Under the pieces are notes generated by a model, which saw only the letters and a program-made list of their open reading frames with translations, made no database searches and was not told where the DNA came from. DNA of 56,654 nt from Chara braunii (Eukaryota; Streptophyta; Charophyceae; Charales; Characeae), in assembly GCA_003427395.1 (NCBI GenBank), contig BFEA01000010.1:2627341-2683994 (forward strand), written 5' to 3'. A program made the translations under genes and the position numbers. Every line of letters starts with the position of its first letter. Positions within the stretch are counted from its first letter, which is position 1. Below are positions 10,461 to 19,437 of the stretch, piece after piece.

Positions 10461-11369
10461 TTACTCCCTCTGGCCTTGTTCTGGTGCATGAAGTGTTCCT
10501 GTAATACTCCTGATCTCAAACCCAAGTTCGTCGTTCCATTCAACTATTTTTGTAGGCATCTCTGCTCCTCCTTCTTGACTAACCTTCCTGAGAGCCTCCA
10601 TCTCCTTTTCCTGCTTATTGACCTTCCCTTCCAGCTTGCCAACTTCCTTGTCCAACTTTTCTCGTTCAACCCTCTCTTTTTCCACTTCATTGTTCTTACT
10701 ATCCAGGGCAATGTTCAACGCCTCCACTTGCTTCTTAAGCTCTTGCTGTTCTTCCCTTACCTTGCTCATTTCAACCCTCATGCTTTCCACTTCTTTTTCC
10801 ATCTTTTCCACCTGTGCATCCCTGCTTTCTTCCCTTTTTCTCAATCCCTGGATCTCCTTCAGGATTTCAGGGATGTGACTTGCTACTCCCTGATTGAGTA
10901 ATTCCTCCTTCTCTTTTACCATTTCTTGGAGTTCTTTAATCGAAGCCTCCATCTTTCCATCCTCGTCATTCCCTCTCTGACTCCTTCCTGCTCCCTCCAA
11001 TTTCTCAGCTACCTCGACTCCTCCTTCAAGGAGCCACTCACAGTCATCCCGAAGCAGCTCATGCAGCCGGATCAGCTTATCCAGGTCTGACCGTAGCTTA
11101 GAGCCCCTGANNGATTCAATTAACAAGATCCTCNNAATCTTCTCACTCCAANGGGCATCNGCAGNCAACTCATCTTCCTTCATTGATGCAACCATTTTGT
11201 CCCTCCATTCCTTATTTTCTTCCTCTCTCTTTTCTCTCTCTTCCTTGGTCATCCTCCTTGATCCTGGTTCCCTGAGAGGATTCTCAGCGGTCGCCATTCC
11301 AGTCTCCTTTTCTGTTTGATTCCTTTCTTCTTCCTCTTCTTCATTCTCCTTCACGCCCTCTTTCCCCAT
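10461..11369 (-). CDS. Second Gag, long coiled-coil segment (element A)
   Basis: A frame of 302 codons with an ATG at 11369. About residues 130-270 are almost continuous heptads rich in Glu, Lys, Arg and Leu, with few helix breakers until the end. The N-terminal 60 residues are Glu/Lys-rich and probably disordered. Unresolved bases at 11111-11164 hide a few residues. The frame starts close after the Glu/Lys-rich frame at 11341-11689 in a different phase, and its last codons are followed within 25 nt by the zinc-knuckle frame. The three pieces were probably one protein. A coiled coil between capsid and knuckle suggests a multimerisation region. No enzymatic motif is visible. Confidence 0.65.
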   Translation of the reverse strand: MGKEGVKENEEEEEERNQTEKETGMATAENPLREPGSRRMTKEEREKREEENKEWRDKMVASMKEDELXXDAXWSEKIXRILLIEXXRGSKLRSDLDKLIRLHELLRDDCEWLLEGGVEVAEKLEGAGRSQRGNDEDGKMEASIKELQEMVKEKEELLNQGVASHIPEILKEIQGLRKREESRDAQVEKMEKEVESMRVEMSKVREEQQELKKQVEALNIALDSKNNEVEKERVEREKLDKEVGKLEGKVNKQEKEMEALRKVSQEGGAEMPTKIVEWNDELGFEIRSITGTLHAPEQGQRE

Positions 11370-11689
11370 TTCTATCCTCCACTTCCTTCATCCATTCTTT
11401 CCCACTCATCGTATCCGATTCCTTCTCTCCTTCTTTTTTCCTCTCCTTCTTCTCTTTTGTGCCATCTTTTTCTCTTGCTAAATCCTCCACTTCCTTCTTC
11501 CCTTCTTCTTCTCTCATCATGTCCTGTTCCCTCTCTTCCTCTTCTTCTTCCTTGCTTTGCTTCTTCTCCTTGCCTCTTCTCTTCTCTTGCATTCCTGCGG
11601 TCCTGCTTGCTGATCCACCTCCCTTCTGAATGGTTGTCCTTTTCCATACAAGCACCTGCCTGAGGGGCACATCATCTTCGTCAATTTCT
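11341..11689 (-). pseudogene. Glu/Lys-rich continuation of second Gag
   Basis: In the same phase as the capsid frame at 11692-12312, translation continues after a single TGA as a strongly charged, low-complexity stretch dominated by Glu, Lys and Arg. It ends at a stop near 11341, where the coiled-coil frame takes over in another phase. The stop could be a point mutation. The segment is best read as a charged linker, not a separate gene. Confidence 0.5.
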
Positions 11690-11691
11690 TG

Positions 11692-12312
11692 TCAACCTTT
11701 CTTTTCCAGCTTGTCTCCTCTCCTTCCGATCCACAACCCCTGCTCCTGAAGTAACTGTTTTTTCTTCTGTCTTTGTATGGCCAGAGTGTAGGTTCTTCTG
11801 AATTTGACAAGAAACCCTCCCCAAGTATCTGACTCCTCTTTGATCTTCCTCATACTCTCATATTCCATGGGGTCCACTCTTGCCATTACTTGTTCCAGCT
11901 TCTCTTCTTCCTTCCACCCCTTCCTTTCTGCATACAGAGTCAGACTGTCCTCGAAATCCTCCACATTTGTTCCATAAAAGATTATATCATCCTTGATCCC
12001 GTCTCTCCTCAGGTCCCCATACTCAACCCACATTTCTGTCTTGAATGTCATCCATCCCAGGCAGTCGGTGGTAATTTCTTCAATCTTTAATTGACACTCC
12101 CCTACACCATTTACTTTGGACAACATGGTTGGGGTATCCCATTCCCACCCGAACGCGTGATCCTCGAACTCCCTTAGGAACAACCTCAAATTGTCCCCCT
12201 TCTTGTAGATCGGCATTCCATCTGCGTCCCTGGTTACCCGCCGTGATCCCCGTCGCCGTTCCTTGCCAGAGGCTGGCCTGGAAGGCCCCGCCACCCCTCC
12301 CTTCCGTGTCAT
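11692..12312 (-). CDS. Second Gag, capsid-like N-terminal part (element A)
   Basis: The ATG at 12312 is chosen because it lies 25 nt after a strong splice-acceptor sequence and begins a basic N-terminus rich in Arg, Gly and Ser. From about residue 40, a YKKGDNLRLFLREFEDHA motif and helical segments ending in GGFLVKFRRTYTLAIQ match the pattern of a Ty3/Gypsy Gag capsid (F/Y.G..(V/L)..FL..FE....). It is not a close copy of the first Gag at 18446-19114, so it is a second, diverged capsid located 3' of integrase. Its role could be an extra structural subunit or a gag captured from another element. The frame ends in a TGA, after which the charged continuation follows in phase. Confidence 0.7.
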   Translation of the reverse strand: MTRKGGVAGPSRPASGKERRRGSRRVTRDADGMPIYKKGDNLRLFLREFEDHAFGWEWDTPTMLSKVNGVGECQLKIEEITTDCLGWMTFKTEMWVEYGDLRRDGIKDDIIFYGTNVEDFEDSLTLYAERKGWKEEEKLEQVMARVDPMEYESMRKIKEESDTWGGFLVKFRRTYTLAIQRQKKKQLLQEQGLWIGRRGDKLEKKG

Positions 12313-12337
12313 TGCCGCTCCTTTTACAAGATTAAGC

Positions 12338-12479
12338 CTGCACACAGAAAAAAGACGAGGAAAGTGGCAGGTGCAACAGGGTGTCAGCAGTCGGGTAACA
12401 ATATCAGGTTCGCAAATGGTGCAATCACAAAAGTTTTTAAGGAGGATTGAATTGACTTATCTTTAGGTTATTGACTCAC
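12338..12479 (-). other. Candidate 142-nt intron between integrase and second Gag
   Basis: On the minus strand a good donor (GATGAG|GTGAGT) lies inside the last codons of the integrase frame. A strong acceptor (polypyrimidine tract, then TGTGTGCAG|G) lies 25 nt before the second Gag ATG. Splicing donor to acceptor would end integrase after one added codon (GCT TAA). Alternatively a distant donor such as the one at 22649 could use this acceptor to make a subgenomic RNA for the second Gag. This rests on consensus only. Confidence 0.45.
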
Positions 12480-12989
12480 CTCATCTCTTGTCCTGAATTT
12501 CTTCAACCTGGATCCAGAAACCTTGTCTCGCCTTGGCGTTCCATCAATTTCCTCCAGCTCATACGCCACATGATTCCCTTGACGTCGAACCTTATACGGC
12601 CCCAACCATCTCTTATCCAACTTCGTTGACCATTGTTTCTCTAGGGACGAGTCATAGAACAGTACCACGTCCCCGACTACCAATGACTCAGTTCGTACGC
12701 GAGGAAGCCGGTCCCATCTTTCTTTGTCTTTTCCCCGACTATCAGCCACTTTCTCGACTGCTTCCTGAACCTTTTCTTCTGTGACACTGACTTGTCTGGC
12801 TTGGATGTCGAGTAACTCTTCAAGCGGCAGATCGTTTTCAAGGTACTGTCTCCACCAGGTTTTCATGAAGCTTTCTATTGGAAAGACGGCGTGTCTCCCA
12901 TACCATAAGGTCGCAAGAGCATACCCCGTGGTTCTTCTGACCGTGATGTTTTCGACGAAGAATACCGTCCGTAGGAACTTAGGCCACAA
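12468..12989 (-). pseudogene. Integrase C-terminal region (element A)
   Basis: The 173-codon frame continues the integrase core after a frameshift near 12995. The first part (RRTTGYALATLWYGRHAVFP) matches the segment that follows the catalytic core in Ty3/Gypsy integrases. Residues 110-165 contain GDVVLFYDSSLEKQWSTKL and WLGPYKVRRQGNHVAYELEE, the GPY/F-type module with its conserved GPY. No chromodomain follows, unlike element B. It ends at TAA, or earlier if the donor at 12479 is used. The role is DNA binding and target capture during integration. Confidence 0.85.
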
Positions 12990-13428
12990 ATTTTGTTTTC
13001 CCGGTCCATTTTGCCAGTAAGTTCGTAATGGTGATGTGCCCTCTCTCTGCCGGTGCGTTAGCTTGAGGATGTGCCCTAGTGGTGTACTTGGCGATTATTC
13101 CGAGTTCATCCAATAACTCCTTAACCTCCCCACACGTGAACTCCGATCCTTTATCCATCATGAATTCCACCACGAAAGGATAACGGAGGTAATATTCTTT
13201 GATGCATTCAGCCAAGACCGCCCCAGTTTTGGTCCGGATGGCCTTTCCATCAACAAATCCTGTGAGGTTGTATCTAGCATCAAAGATGTAGTTGTACCCA
13301 CCATGTCCCAACGACATTGCTAACAAATCCAAGTGGACAACAGCCCCCACATCCTTGATATATCTCGGGTGGAGGTTTTTTTTTATATCTGATTGGCGAT
13401 CTGACCTGGCACGACACGCATGACTCAC
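12979..13428 (-). pseudogene. Integrase catalytic core (element A)
   Basis: The frame carries the retroviral-type integrase triad: D in AVVHLDLLAM, D in FMMDKGSEF and E in PAERGH, with exactly 35 residues between the second Asp and the Glu (D,D35E). All three catalytic residues are present. It is joined out of phase to the zinc-binding part at a T9 run (plus strand 13376-13384), and out of phase to the C-terminal part near 12995. The core would carry out 3' processing and strand transfer of the element cDNA. Domain assignment is very sure. The frame breaks make this copy non-autonomous unless they are sequencing errors. Confidence 0.9.
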
Positions 13429-13744
13429 AGTACTTTCTAACCATCCCGTACATTCCTTCCCAGAAGTAGAGTTCCGTCACCTTTTTTAGAGTAGTGGCAA
13501 AACCCCTGTGACCTCCAACAGGCCCGTCGTGGAGGGCAACTATGATATCATTCTGTCGATTCCTACCACAGATAACTCTCCTAGGTGGTCCTCTTTTATC
13601 CCTGATGAAAAGATGACCACCCCTTACCACATAATGGTTCCTCAAGCAGAGCGTTTTCTCACTAACTTCCCTCTCTCGCTTGTCGCCGGAGAGAAGAAGT
13701 CTAATTTCTAAATGGAATCCATCGTACTCTTCTTCCCGGAAATC
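13280..13744 (-). pseudogene. Integrase N-terminal HHCC zinc-binding region (element A)
   Basis: After a TAA at 13745, the polyprotein phase stays open to 13280. It shows GGHLFIRDKRG, then LHDGPVGGHRG and YCESCVSCQ, the H-H-C-C zinc-binding signature of Ty3/Gypsy integrases (Integrase_H2C2 family). There is no ATG, as expected of a polyprotein segment. The true product shifts phase at the T9/A9 homopolymer at 13376-13384 into the catalytic core frame. Beyond that shift the frame encodes nonsense to 13280. Confidence 0.85.
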
Positions 13745-13996
13745 TTATGAGATTTCGCCTTGCTCAAACTCCTCTCCCTCCATTTCCTCATCAAACTCAT
13801 AGTCATCTCCTAATATTATCTCGTCAGCCCTTACCGTTCCTCTTTCTTCTTCGGTCCGGACCTGTAGGAGAGAGTTCACAAGGTAATGCACTCTCCCTAC
13901 TGCTAATAAATGTCGATCCACCTGCCCTATTCCTGCCTCAATCGTGACTGGCTCCTCTGTCAATTTGTAACTCTCGGCTAAAGCCAATTCTGCCAT
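13745..13996 (-). pseudogene. RNase H-integrase linker (element A)
   Basis: An 83-codon segment in the same phase as RT-RNase H and the integrase N-terminus. It is bounded by an in-frame TGA (13997) and TAA (13745). It is acidic at the end and has no catalytic motif. By position it is the connector between RNase H and integrase in the polyprotein. Confidence 0.6.
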
Positions 13997-14959
13997 TCAT
14001 TCCCCATTTCTTTCTCCCCACGGGTCCTCTTCGACAAAATGTTTTAATACCAACTTCTCGTCCCTCACAAAGGTCGCTGGTGCGAACCACATAGGTTTTC
14101 CTTCTCGTACCTCTTTATCATCGATCCTCAAAGCCCATGTGTTAACGTGGAGCTGCATGTCATCTTCTTCCAAGAATCCGTCTACCGACGGTATCTCTTC
14201 CTTAGCTTTTCCAGGTTTCTCCCATTCTATCATGCTCAATCCATCTGCTCTATTCTTGTTCCCCGGAATACGCTCTAACTGAAAATCAAACATCCAGATG
14301 TAGGTGAGCCATCTGGTAACTGTAGGATCAGCTGGAGAGAAGTTCCTAAGGGAATACATGAGGGTCGTCGGATCTACTCTTAGAATGAATCTTCTCCCAA
14401 AGAGATAATGTCTGAAGATCCGTAGGCAGTGTAATACTGCCAAGGCCTCCTTCTTGAATTGTGAGTAATTCCTTTCAGTTGAATTGAGAGTTCGACTCTC
14501 AAAGCGCAACGGTCTCTCCTTACCCTCATGATCCGCCTGTATCAAGACTCCTCCCAAGGCAGTGAGTCTGGCATTAGTCTCTATTATGAAGGGGCGCTCT
14601 AAGATCGCTTCGTAGTCCGGAACCCCCAATACCAGGCCTCCTTCCTCAAATTCTTTCTTCAAATCTTTTACCACCTGCTCCTGCTTCTCTCCCCACTTCC
14701 ATTCCTGATTCTTTCTCACCAATTTCCTCACGTGCTCAGTTTTTGCAGCAAACCCCTTGATGAATATTCTCCAGAACCCACATGTCCTAAGAAAATACCT
14801 CACCTCACCTATATTTTTGAATGGTGTCGGCCACTCAAGAATTTTGTTCGTTTTCTTGATATCCGGACGACGACCCTGCTCATTACACACAAACCCAAGA
14901 ATGGTCGCCTCTCTCATGCAATGTCTGGATTTAGCGCCACTTGTCGTGCGGTTGTGCTC
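13997..14959 (-). pseudogene. RT thumb/connection and RNase H (element A)
   Basis: This continues the RT frame after one in-frame TAG near 14960. The early motifs ILGFVCNEQGRRPD, LEWPTP and RYFLRTCGFWRIFIKGFA match the region just after the RT palm in Ty3/Gypsy elements. The RNase H part has FIIETNARLTALGGVL, TERNYSQFKKEALAVL, HYLFGRRFILRVDPTTL and GNKNRADGLS. The first catalytic Asp (normally in a TDA motif) reads Asn here, which one G-to-A transition explains. The Glu and second Asp are present. The frame then runs as an acidic linker to a TGA at 13997. RNase H would remove the RNA strand during reverse transcription. This copy is probably impaired. Confidence 0.9.
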
Positions 14960-15490
14960 CTACAGGAGATTGAGCACCTTCCTGAGATCATTGACATGAT
15001 CCCAGACGAATCTTCGAATGCCAGGTGTAACCTCTTGTTCATCTTTTATCATTGGTCCCTTCACCGCTAAATCGTCGATATAGGGTTCTGTGATCTGGGG
15101 ACTAATCGACTGCATAACTCTGACCATACTCCTTTGAACCATGGCTACCACATTCGTCCACCCCTGAGGTGCTACATTCATGTGGATTAGTCCCCTAAGA
15201 GTATGCATTGTAGTTATTGACCTATCTGCCGGGTAGACAGGGAATTGGTCATAGCCAGAGTAGAGGTTTATAGGAGAAATAATAGACCTTCCAGCACACG
15301 CTTCGGAGAGCTGATCAGCGTTAGGGAGCCCTCCAGCATCCCTAACAGTCACGACATTCAATCTTTGCAAGTCCTGCACCCATCTGAGCACCCCATTCGG
15401 CTTAATAAAGCAGAACCATGGTGAAGCATACGTCCCACTAGAAAACCCTGCCACGTGTGAGTCGATCTTCCCATCGAGATACTCCACCAC
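14960..15490 (-). pseudogene. Reverse transcriptase fingers and palm (element A)
   Basis: The frame holds RT motifs in order: TYASPWFCFIKPNGVLRW.QD, LQRLNVVTVRDAGGLPN, INLYSGYDQFPV, MHTLRGLIHMNVAPQGWTN and the catalytic EPYIDDLAVKGP. The YIDD codons lie at 15071-15082. The PQGWTN and YIDDLAVKGP style marks a Ty3/Gypsy lineage distinct from element B, which has YLDD. The segment is in phase with the pre-RT region upstream (two stops, TGA at 15647 and TAA near 15515) and with the thumb downstream (one TAG). The product would copy element RNA into cDNA. Confidence 0.92.
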
Positions 15491-15514
15491 TCTTCTCTGA
15501 TCATCAGGATTCTG

Positions 15515-15862
15515 TTACCTGGCTCCTTTAACATTCCAAGGCTGATGTGGGATCGTATGGATCCTGATCATCCCTACCTTGTCCACATCTAACCTTCCTC
15601 TCTGATCATCATTAAAGGCATAGGCACAATGTTTTTCCTTCATTAATCATATCACCAATGTCCTTTCTTGCTCAGTCAGAAACCCAGTTTCCCCGATAAT
15701 CAGGTCCTTTTCCGTCTCCTCATTGATAAGACATGCCTCTTCATCCCTTTTTTCTTTCATTTGCCTTATCAATTTTCTCTCTTGCTCGTAATACTCACTC
15801 TCTTCGTGTGTTACTAGTACTGGGACCGGATGACTTTTCTTATCTAGTGTCTTGTACCTCAT
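15515..15862 (-). pseudogene. Protease-RT spacer (element A)
   Basis: A charged segment rich in Glu, Lys and Arg, in the phase of RT. Its ATG overlaps the stop of the protease frame in an ATGA overlap (15859-15862). A TGA at 15647 and a TAA at 15515-15517 interrupt it. The overlap suggests that pol was reached by a -1 frameshift or reinitiation. Sequence after 15647 (HTIPHQPWNVKG) leads directly into the RT fingers. Confidence 0.6.
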
Positions 15863-17679
15863 TTTGACTCCTTGCTTGAGCCCGCCCCTAAAAAATGTTG
15901 ACCGCTTGACTGGGCATATGGTCCCTGCATGTTTACATCTCTCGGTGGTGGCCTATACACCAATTTCATTCTCCCTCCTTCAGGATACTCACCCAGTCTG
16001 TCGGCCAAGGCCATGATGACTTCTTGGTCGGCCATCGCATAGGCTGAGACCATGCACATCGCTTGGTCTGTATTAGCCAAGCTCAGAACCAGTCCCTCAT
16101 CTTCTTCATCCTCATCTTCCTCGCCTGATCCCCACTCTAATTCTCTTTTCTTGTCCTCAGATTCTTCAAATGTATACGACCCTGCATTGAGACGGTTCTT
16201 TGAATAGTGGGGCCCTGTGTTTGCACATGTGAGTACCTCGAAATTCCCACACACCGGGTCGCACGATATGGCATACATAGTTCCATCATGTTTATTTATG
16301 AGGACTGCTTCTGACCTTGACAGGAAGGACCTTCTCAATAATATGGGAAGATCCAGACTCGGCATGACGTAGAAGCAGGAACAGACCTTAATCCTCTCAA
16401 CTTCCACAATGACGTTTGAGGTGACACCTGTATGGCCTGACTTCCCACTGGCCCCATTGAGGTATCCAAAGTCACTTTTATCGACTTCTAGTCTCAATCT
16501 TTCCGCCGTCTCTAAGTTTATAATATTCATTTCTGCTCCGGTATCTAACATTCTGGAGCACGCTCTTCCTCTGATATTAACTTCGATAAAACCTGTCCCT
16601 ACGGACTTCCAATCCATTTTACTCCCGACGACGGTCCAATTTGCCTCTTTGGGAATCAAATCCCCCAATCTTACCGTTGCCACTTTTTTCCTTACCAACT
16701 TCGCTTTGACCAACTCTCTGAGCTTTGGAGCTATTGCCAAAATCTCCTTCAATTTCAGCAGGTCGTTATGTCCGTCAAGAAGTTTATTCACAAAATTCTC
16801 TAGATCTACTCCCTCTTCGAAAGACGTCTGATATTTCCACTTTTTCTTGGATTTTTCTCCGACCTTTTCTTTTCCTTCCTTACCTCCCTGTTTTCGCTTC
16901 TTGGCTCTCTGCTCAGCTTTCCTATCCTCTTCTTCCCTCAGCTGCTCATCCTGGTTTTTCTCTCCCTTGCCTATATCGATAGAGGGTTCCTCAGGAGGAG
17001 GCGGCGGAGCCTGCTCTTGCTCCTTGGTTGTACTACCTCCTTTCGCCCGGCGAGCGGTATGTGGCAGAAAATTTTTAAGGGCTTGGTAAGCTGCTTCAGA
17101 TCCTGCAACCAAGCTAGCCCTTAGTGCCATTGAATTTGGTTCTCGGGGTCTCTCTCCTCCACTTCCTTGATTCATCGTAAATACGTGCGGGACTCTTAAC
17201 TCCATAATTTTGACTTCCTCACATATACCCATCATTCGGGTATTCAGTCTTCCTATCTTACCTATCAGGTCTTCCATCCTCTCTAAGGTGTCTTTCGGTG
17301 ACTCCCTGACTACTTCATCCTCTCTTGGTTTAAGCTCAATCAACGGGGCATCCTCTTCTTCCTGGTCTATTTTTAGTCCTTTCCTTAATTGTTCCCCCAG
17401 CTCAGTCACATCTTCGACTTTGATAAATGGATCCTCCTTTTTCTGCCATATCCGGAACATGGCGGGGGCATTGGATCCTAGCCCTGCAACCCTGAGTGCC
17501 TCCTTCCTCGTACCTCCAAGGATCTTTGGGTCAATGAGAGTTCCCCACTTATCGTACATATCCCCATCCATGCTGGACGTAATTATCTCATTCAGTTTGT
17601 CCATCTTTCTAACATGGCATCTCTTTACTGTATGACCTTTAATTTGACAATAAGTACAAGTACATTCACTATAATCCAC
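15859..17679 (-). CDS. Gag nucleocapsid-protease polyprotein (element A)
   Basis: A 606-codon frame with no ATG at its start. It continues upstream into the Gly/Asn-rich linker. Residues 8-21 form a perfect CX2CX4HX4C zinc knuckle (CTYCQIKGHTVKRC). Residues 90-370 are mostly charged, with a proline run and a Lys/Glu-rich low-complexity stretch. Residues 379-381 are the DTG of an aspartic protease in SRMLDTGAEMNIIN, followed by NGASGKSGHTGV and a second hydrophobic strand (DLPILLRRSF), the retropepsin fold order. One DTG per chain means it would act as a dimer. The C-terminal 150 residues are acidic. It ends in the ATGA overlap with the RT-phase frame. Intact length here contrasts with the broken RT and integrase. 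Confidence 0.85.
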   Translation of the reverse strand: MDYSECTCTYCQIKGHTVKRCHVRKMDKLNEIITSSMDGDMYDKWGTLIDPKILGGTRKEALRVAGLGSNAPAMFRIWQKKEDPFIKVEDVTELGEQLRKGLKIDQEEEDAPLIELKPREDEVVRESPKDTLERMEDLIGKIGRLNTRMMGICEEVKIMELRVPHVFTMNQGSGGERPREPNSMALRASLVAGSEAAYQALKNFLPHTARRAKGGSTTKEQEQAPPPPPEEPSIDIGKGEKNQDEQLREEEDRKAEQRAKKRKQGGKEGKEKVGEKSKKKWKYQTSFEEGVDLENFVNKLLDGHNDLLKLKEILAIAPKLRELVKAKLVRKKVATVRLGDLIPKEANWTVVGSKMDWKSVGTGFIEVNIRGRACSRMLDTGAEMNIINLETAERLRLEVDKSDFGYLNGASGKSGHTGVTSNVIVEVERIKVCSCFYVMPSLDLPILLRRSFLSRSEAVLINKHDGTMYAISCDPVCGNFEVLTCANTGPHYSKNRLNAGSYTFEESEDKKRELEWGSGEEDEDEEDEGLVLSLANTDQAMCMVSAYAMADQEVIMALADRLGEYPEGGRMKLVYRPPPRDVNMQGPYAQSSGQHFLGAGSSKESK

Positions 17680-18445
17680 CCAACCTCGTCCGAATCCCTG
17701 ACCATTCCATTATCCGTCACTCCTACCAAACCCTCGGTCATAGCCTTGGTTATAATCTTTACCATATCCCTGACCATATCCTTGGTTATACCCCTGACCG
17801 ACTTGGTTAAAGTTCATCTGATTATAGTTTCCCGACTGAGGGCCTCCTTGATTGCCTCAGCCTCCTCCTTGTCCGCCATGTCCTCTTCCTCTAAATCCTC
17901 TTCCACGTTGGACATTCCCTCTTCCTCCTTTGACCATTTCCTCTTCCTCCGTTCCTACCTCTACTCTGTCCTTGTCCGTGTCCTTGTCCTTGAAACTGAT
18001 TTTGGTTCTGATTACCTTGTGCCTGTTGCGCTTGGTGAGGCTGTTCTCCGCCTGTCGCTCCACCTTGCACTTGACCTGTTCCTTATACCTGGGGCAGATT
18101 CGGATACAGGCTCATCTGGCCAAACCCTGACCACTGATTTCCTGAAAAAAATCCGGGTCACGCACCCATAGGAGCCACAACCGGCCATGGTGTGAGCTGG
18201 GCTGCGGGAGCCTGTGCTTCAAACGTCCCAGCTTGTTGTGGATTCTGCACCTTGCCAGTTCCTTGTTTTCCTGTTGGTTGATTCTTAGTCTTTTTCTGGG
18301 TTGCTTTAGCCTTAGTGGTCTATTCCGGCTCTTCTTCCTCTTCTTCCTTATCCCCTTCATCATTTTCCTCATATCTCTTTTTGTTCGTTGCTTGACCGAC
18401 TGCCATTACCTTCCCTAACGCCATTTGCTCCTTCATCTCCTTGAG
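17680..18445 (-). pseudogene. Gln/Gly/Asn-rich Gag linker (element A)
   Basis: Between the capsid frame and the zinc-knuckle frame, translation with a few stops and phase changes gives a low-complexity chain. It begins with a Lys/Glu-rich part, then Gln/Ala/Pro-rich, then QGQGHGQGQSRGRNGGRG, then Gly-Tyr-Asn-Gln repeats such as GYNQGYGQGYGKDYNQGY. This composition resembles prion-like or RG-box linkers that favour RNA binding and assembly. It probably joined capsid to nucleocapsid in the intact Gag. Confidence 0.6.
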
Positions 18446-19114
18446 CTAAGCCGCCATATTACTCAAGTCCCCTCCTAAGGTTAAATCCGCCCCCTGAATC
18501 GCGCTCACCTCCTTTCTTTTCTTTCTCTCCATCTTCACTTGGTGATGAAACACCTGGTCAAAATCTCCTGATGCTAAATTCTTTTTTATCGTCCTCCACG
18601 AGGTCTTTTTACCCGGCGCGCCTCCCCACGTCAACTCCATCGCCTCATATCCTGAGAATTTCCCAAAAAAAATGACACATAGCATCTCCTCGGTAAGCCC
18701 CGGGACTCTCTCTGCCATCTTTTCAGAGGTTGTGGCGAACGCTCCAATCGTTGTGAAATCATTCCTATTCAAGTTGTGCATATGGTCGATTGTTAACAAC
18801 CCATCACCCAACTTGTACTTTCGCTGCATCCCCTTCTTGAATTCGATCCAATCTCCCTGGGCTTCCGTGACGATATTTTCGACCTCTGAGCGATATTCCC
18901 ACCATACGGATTCATATAGCAGAGCAAATTTCTCAACCGGTGTTAACCGATTGAAAACCTGTTCCAGAAGTTGTAACCAGTGAGAAACCCGTTCTCCTTG
19001 AAAAGGGAATATTTCTATCTTTGGCAAATACAACCTTTTGATCGACCTACTTTCCAGTAGCCGTACGATCTCCGCGGCCGTGATGGACCCCTGCCCTCCA
19101 TTGGCATCTCTCAT
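18446..19114 (-). CDS. Gag capsid (element A, first Gag)
   Basis: The ATG at 19114 is preferred because it lies 20 nt after a splice-acceptor-like GTATGACAG. The product of about 222 residues starts with AEIVRLLESRSIKRLYLPK, followed by IFPFQGERVSHWLQLLEQVF, the F.G..V..WL...E pattern that opens Ty3/Gypsy capsids. Helical segments with VWWEYRSEVEN, GDWIEFKKGMQRKY and MLCVIFFGKFSGYEA follow. The last third is basic (VKMERKKRKE). It ends at TAG just before the Lys/Glu and Gln-rich linker, in the order capsid, linker, zinc knuckle. The role is assembly of the virus-like particle. The assignment rests on pattern and position. Confidence 0.75.
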   Translation of the reverse strand: MRDANGGQGSITAAEIVRLLESRSIKRLYLPKIEIFPFQGERVSHWLQLLEQVFNRLTPVEKFALLYESVWWEYRSEVENIVTEAQGDWIEFKKGMQRKYKLGDGLLTIDHMHNLNRNDFTTIGAFATTSEKMAERVPGLTEEMLCVIFFGKFSGYEAMELTWGGAPGKKTSWRTIKKNLASGDFDQVFHHQVKMERKKRKEVSAIQGADLTLGGDLSNMAA

Positions 19115-19134
19115 CTCCACAGTCCTTAGTCAAT

Positions 19135-19224
19135 CTGTCATACACATACAGAGACGACGAGTTTTCAGATTATTTCTTAGTTTTTCTTACTTATCTTTTT
19201 AGATTTTTGCATTGGGTATCTTAC
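19135..19224 (-). other. Candidate 90-nt intron before first Gag
   Basis: On the minus strand the donor GAAGG|GTAAGA lies at 19224 and the acceptor GTGTATGACAG|A at 19135, 20 nt before the Gag ATG. The interval holds no reading frame. Consensus evidence only. Confidence 0.35.
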
Positions 19225-19437
19225 CCTTCCCAAGGTGCTTTCTAAGCCCTGTCCGGCCTATGGTTCTAACTATATTACATTCCTCATTTTTTATTCTCAT
19301 CTCTTCCCTTTGACATTAACTAGTATACACTAATTTTTCTTAATTCTGTGAGCCCCAGTTACTACCTCCTACATTCTAATGAGACGATTGACATGTCGAA
19401 AACCGTCTTGGTTTTATCTTTTCTGCTTCTAAATCGC

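Noticed and set aside
10476-11663. Several plus-strand frames rich in Leu, Ser and Phe
   Set aside because: Antisense shadows of the Glu/Lys-rich second Gag of element A.
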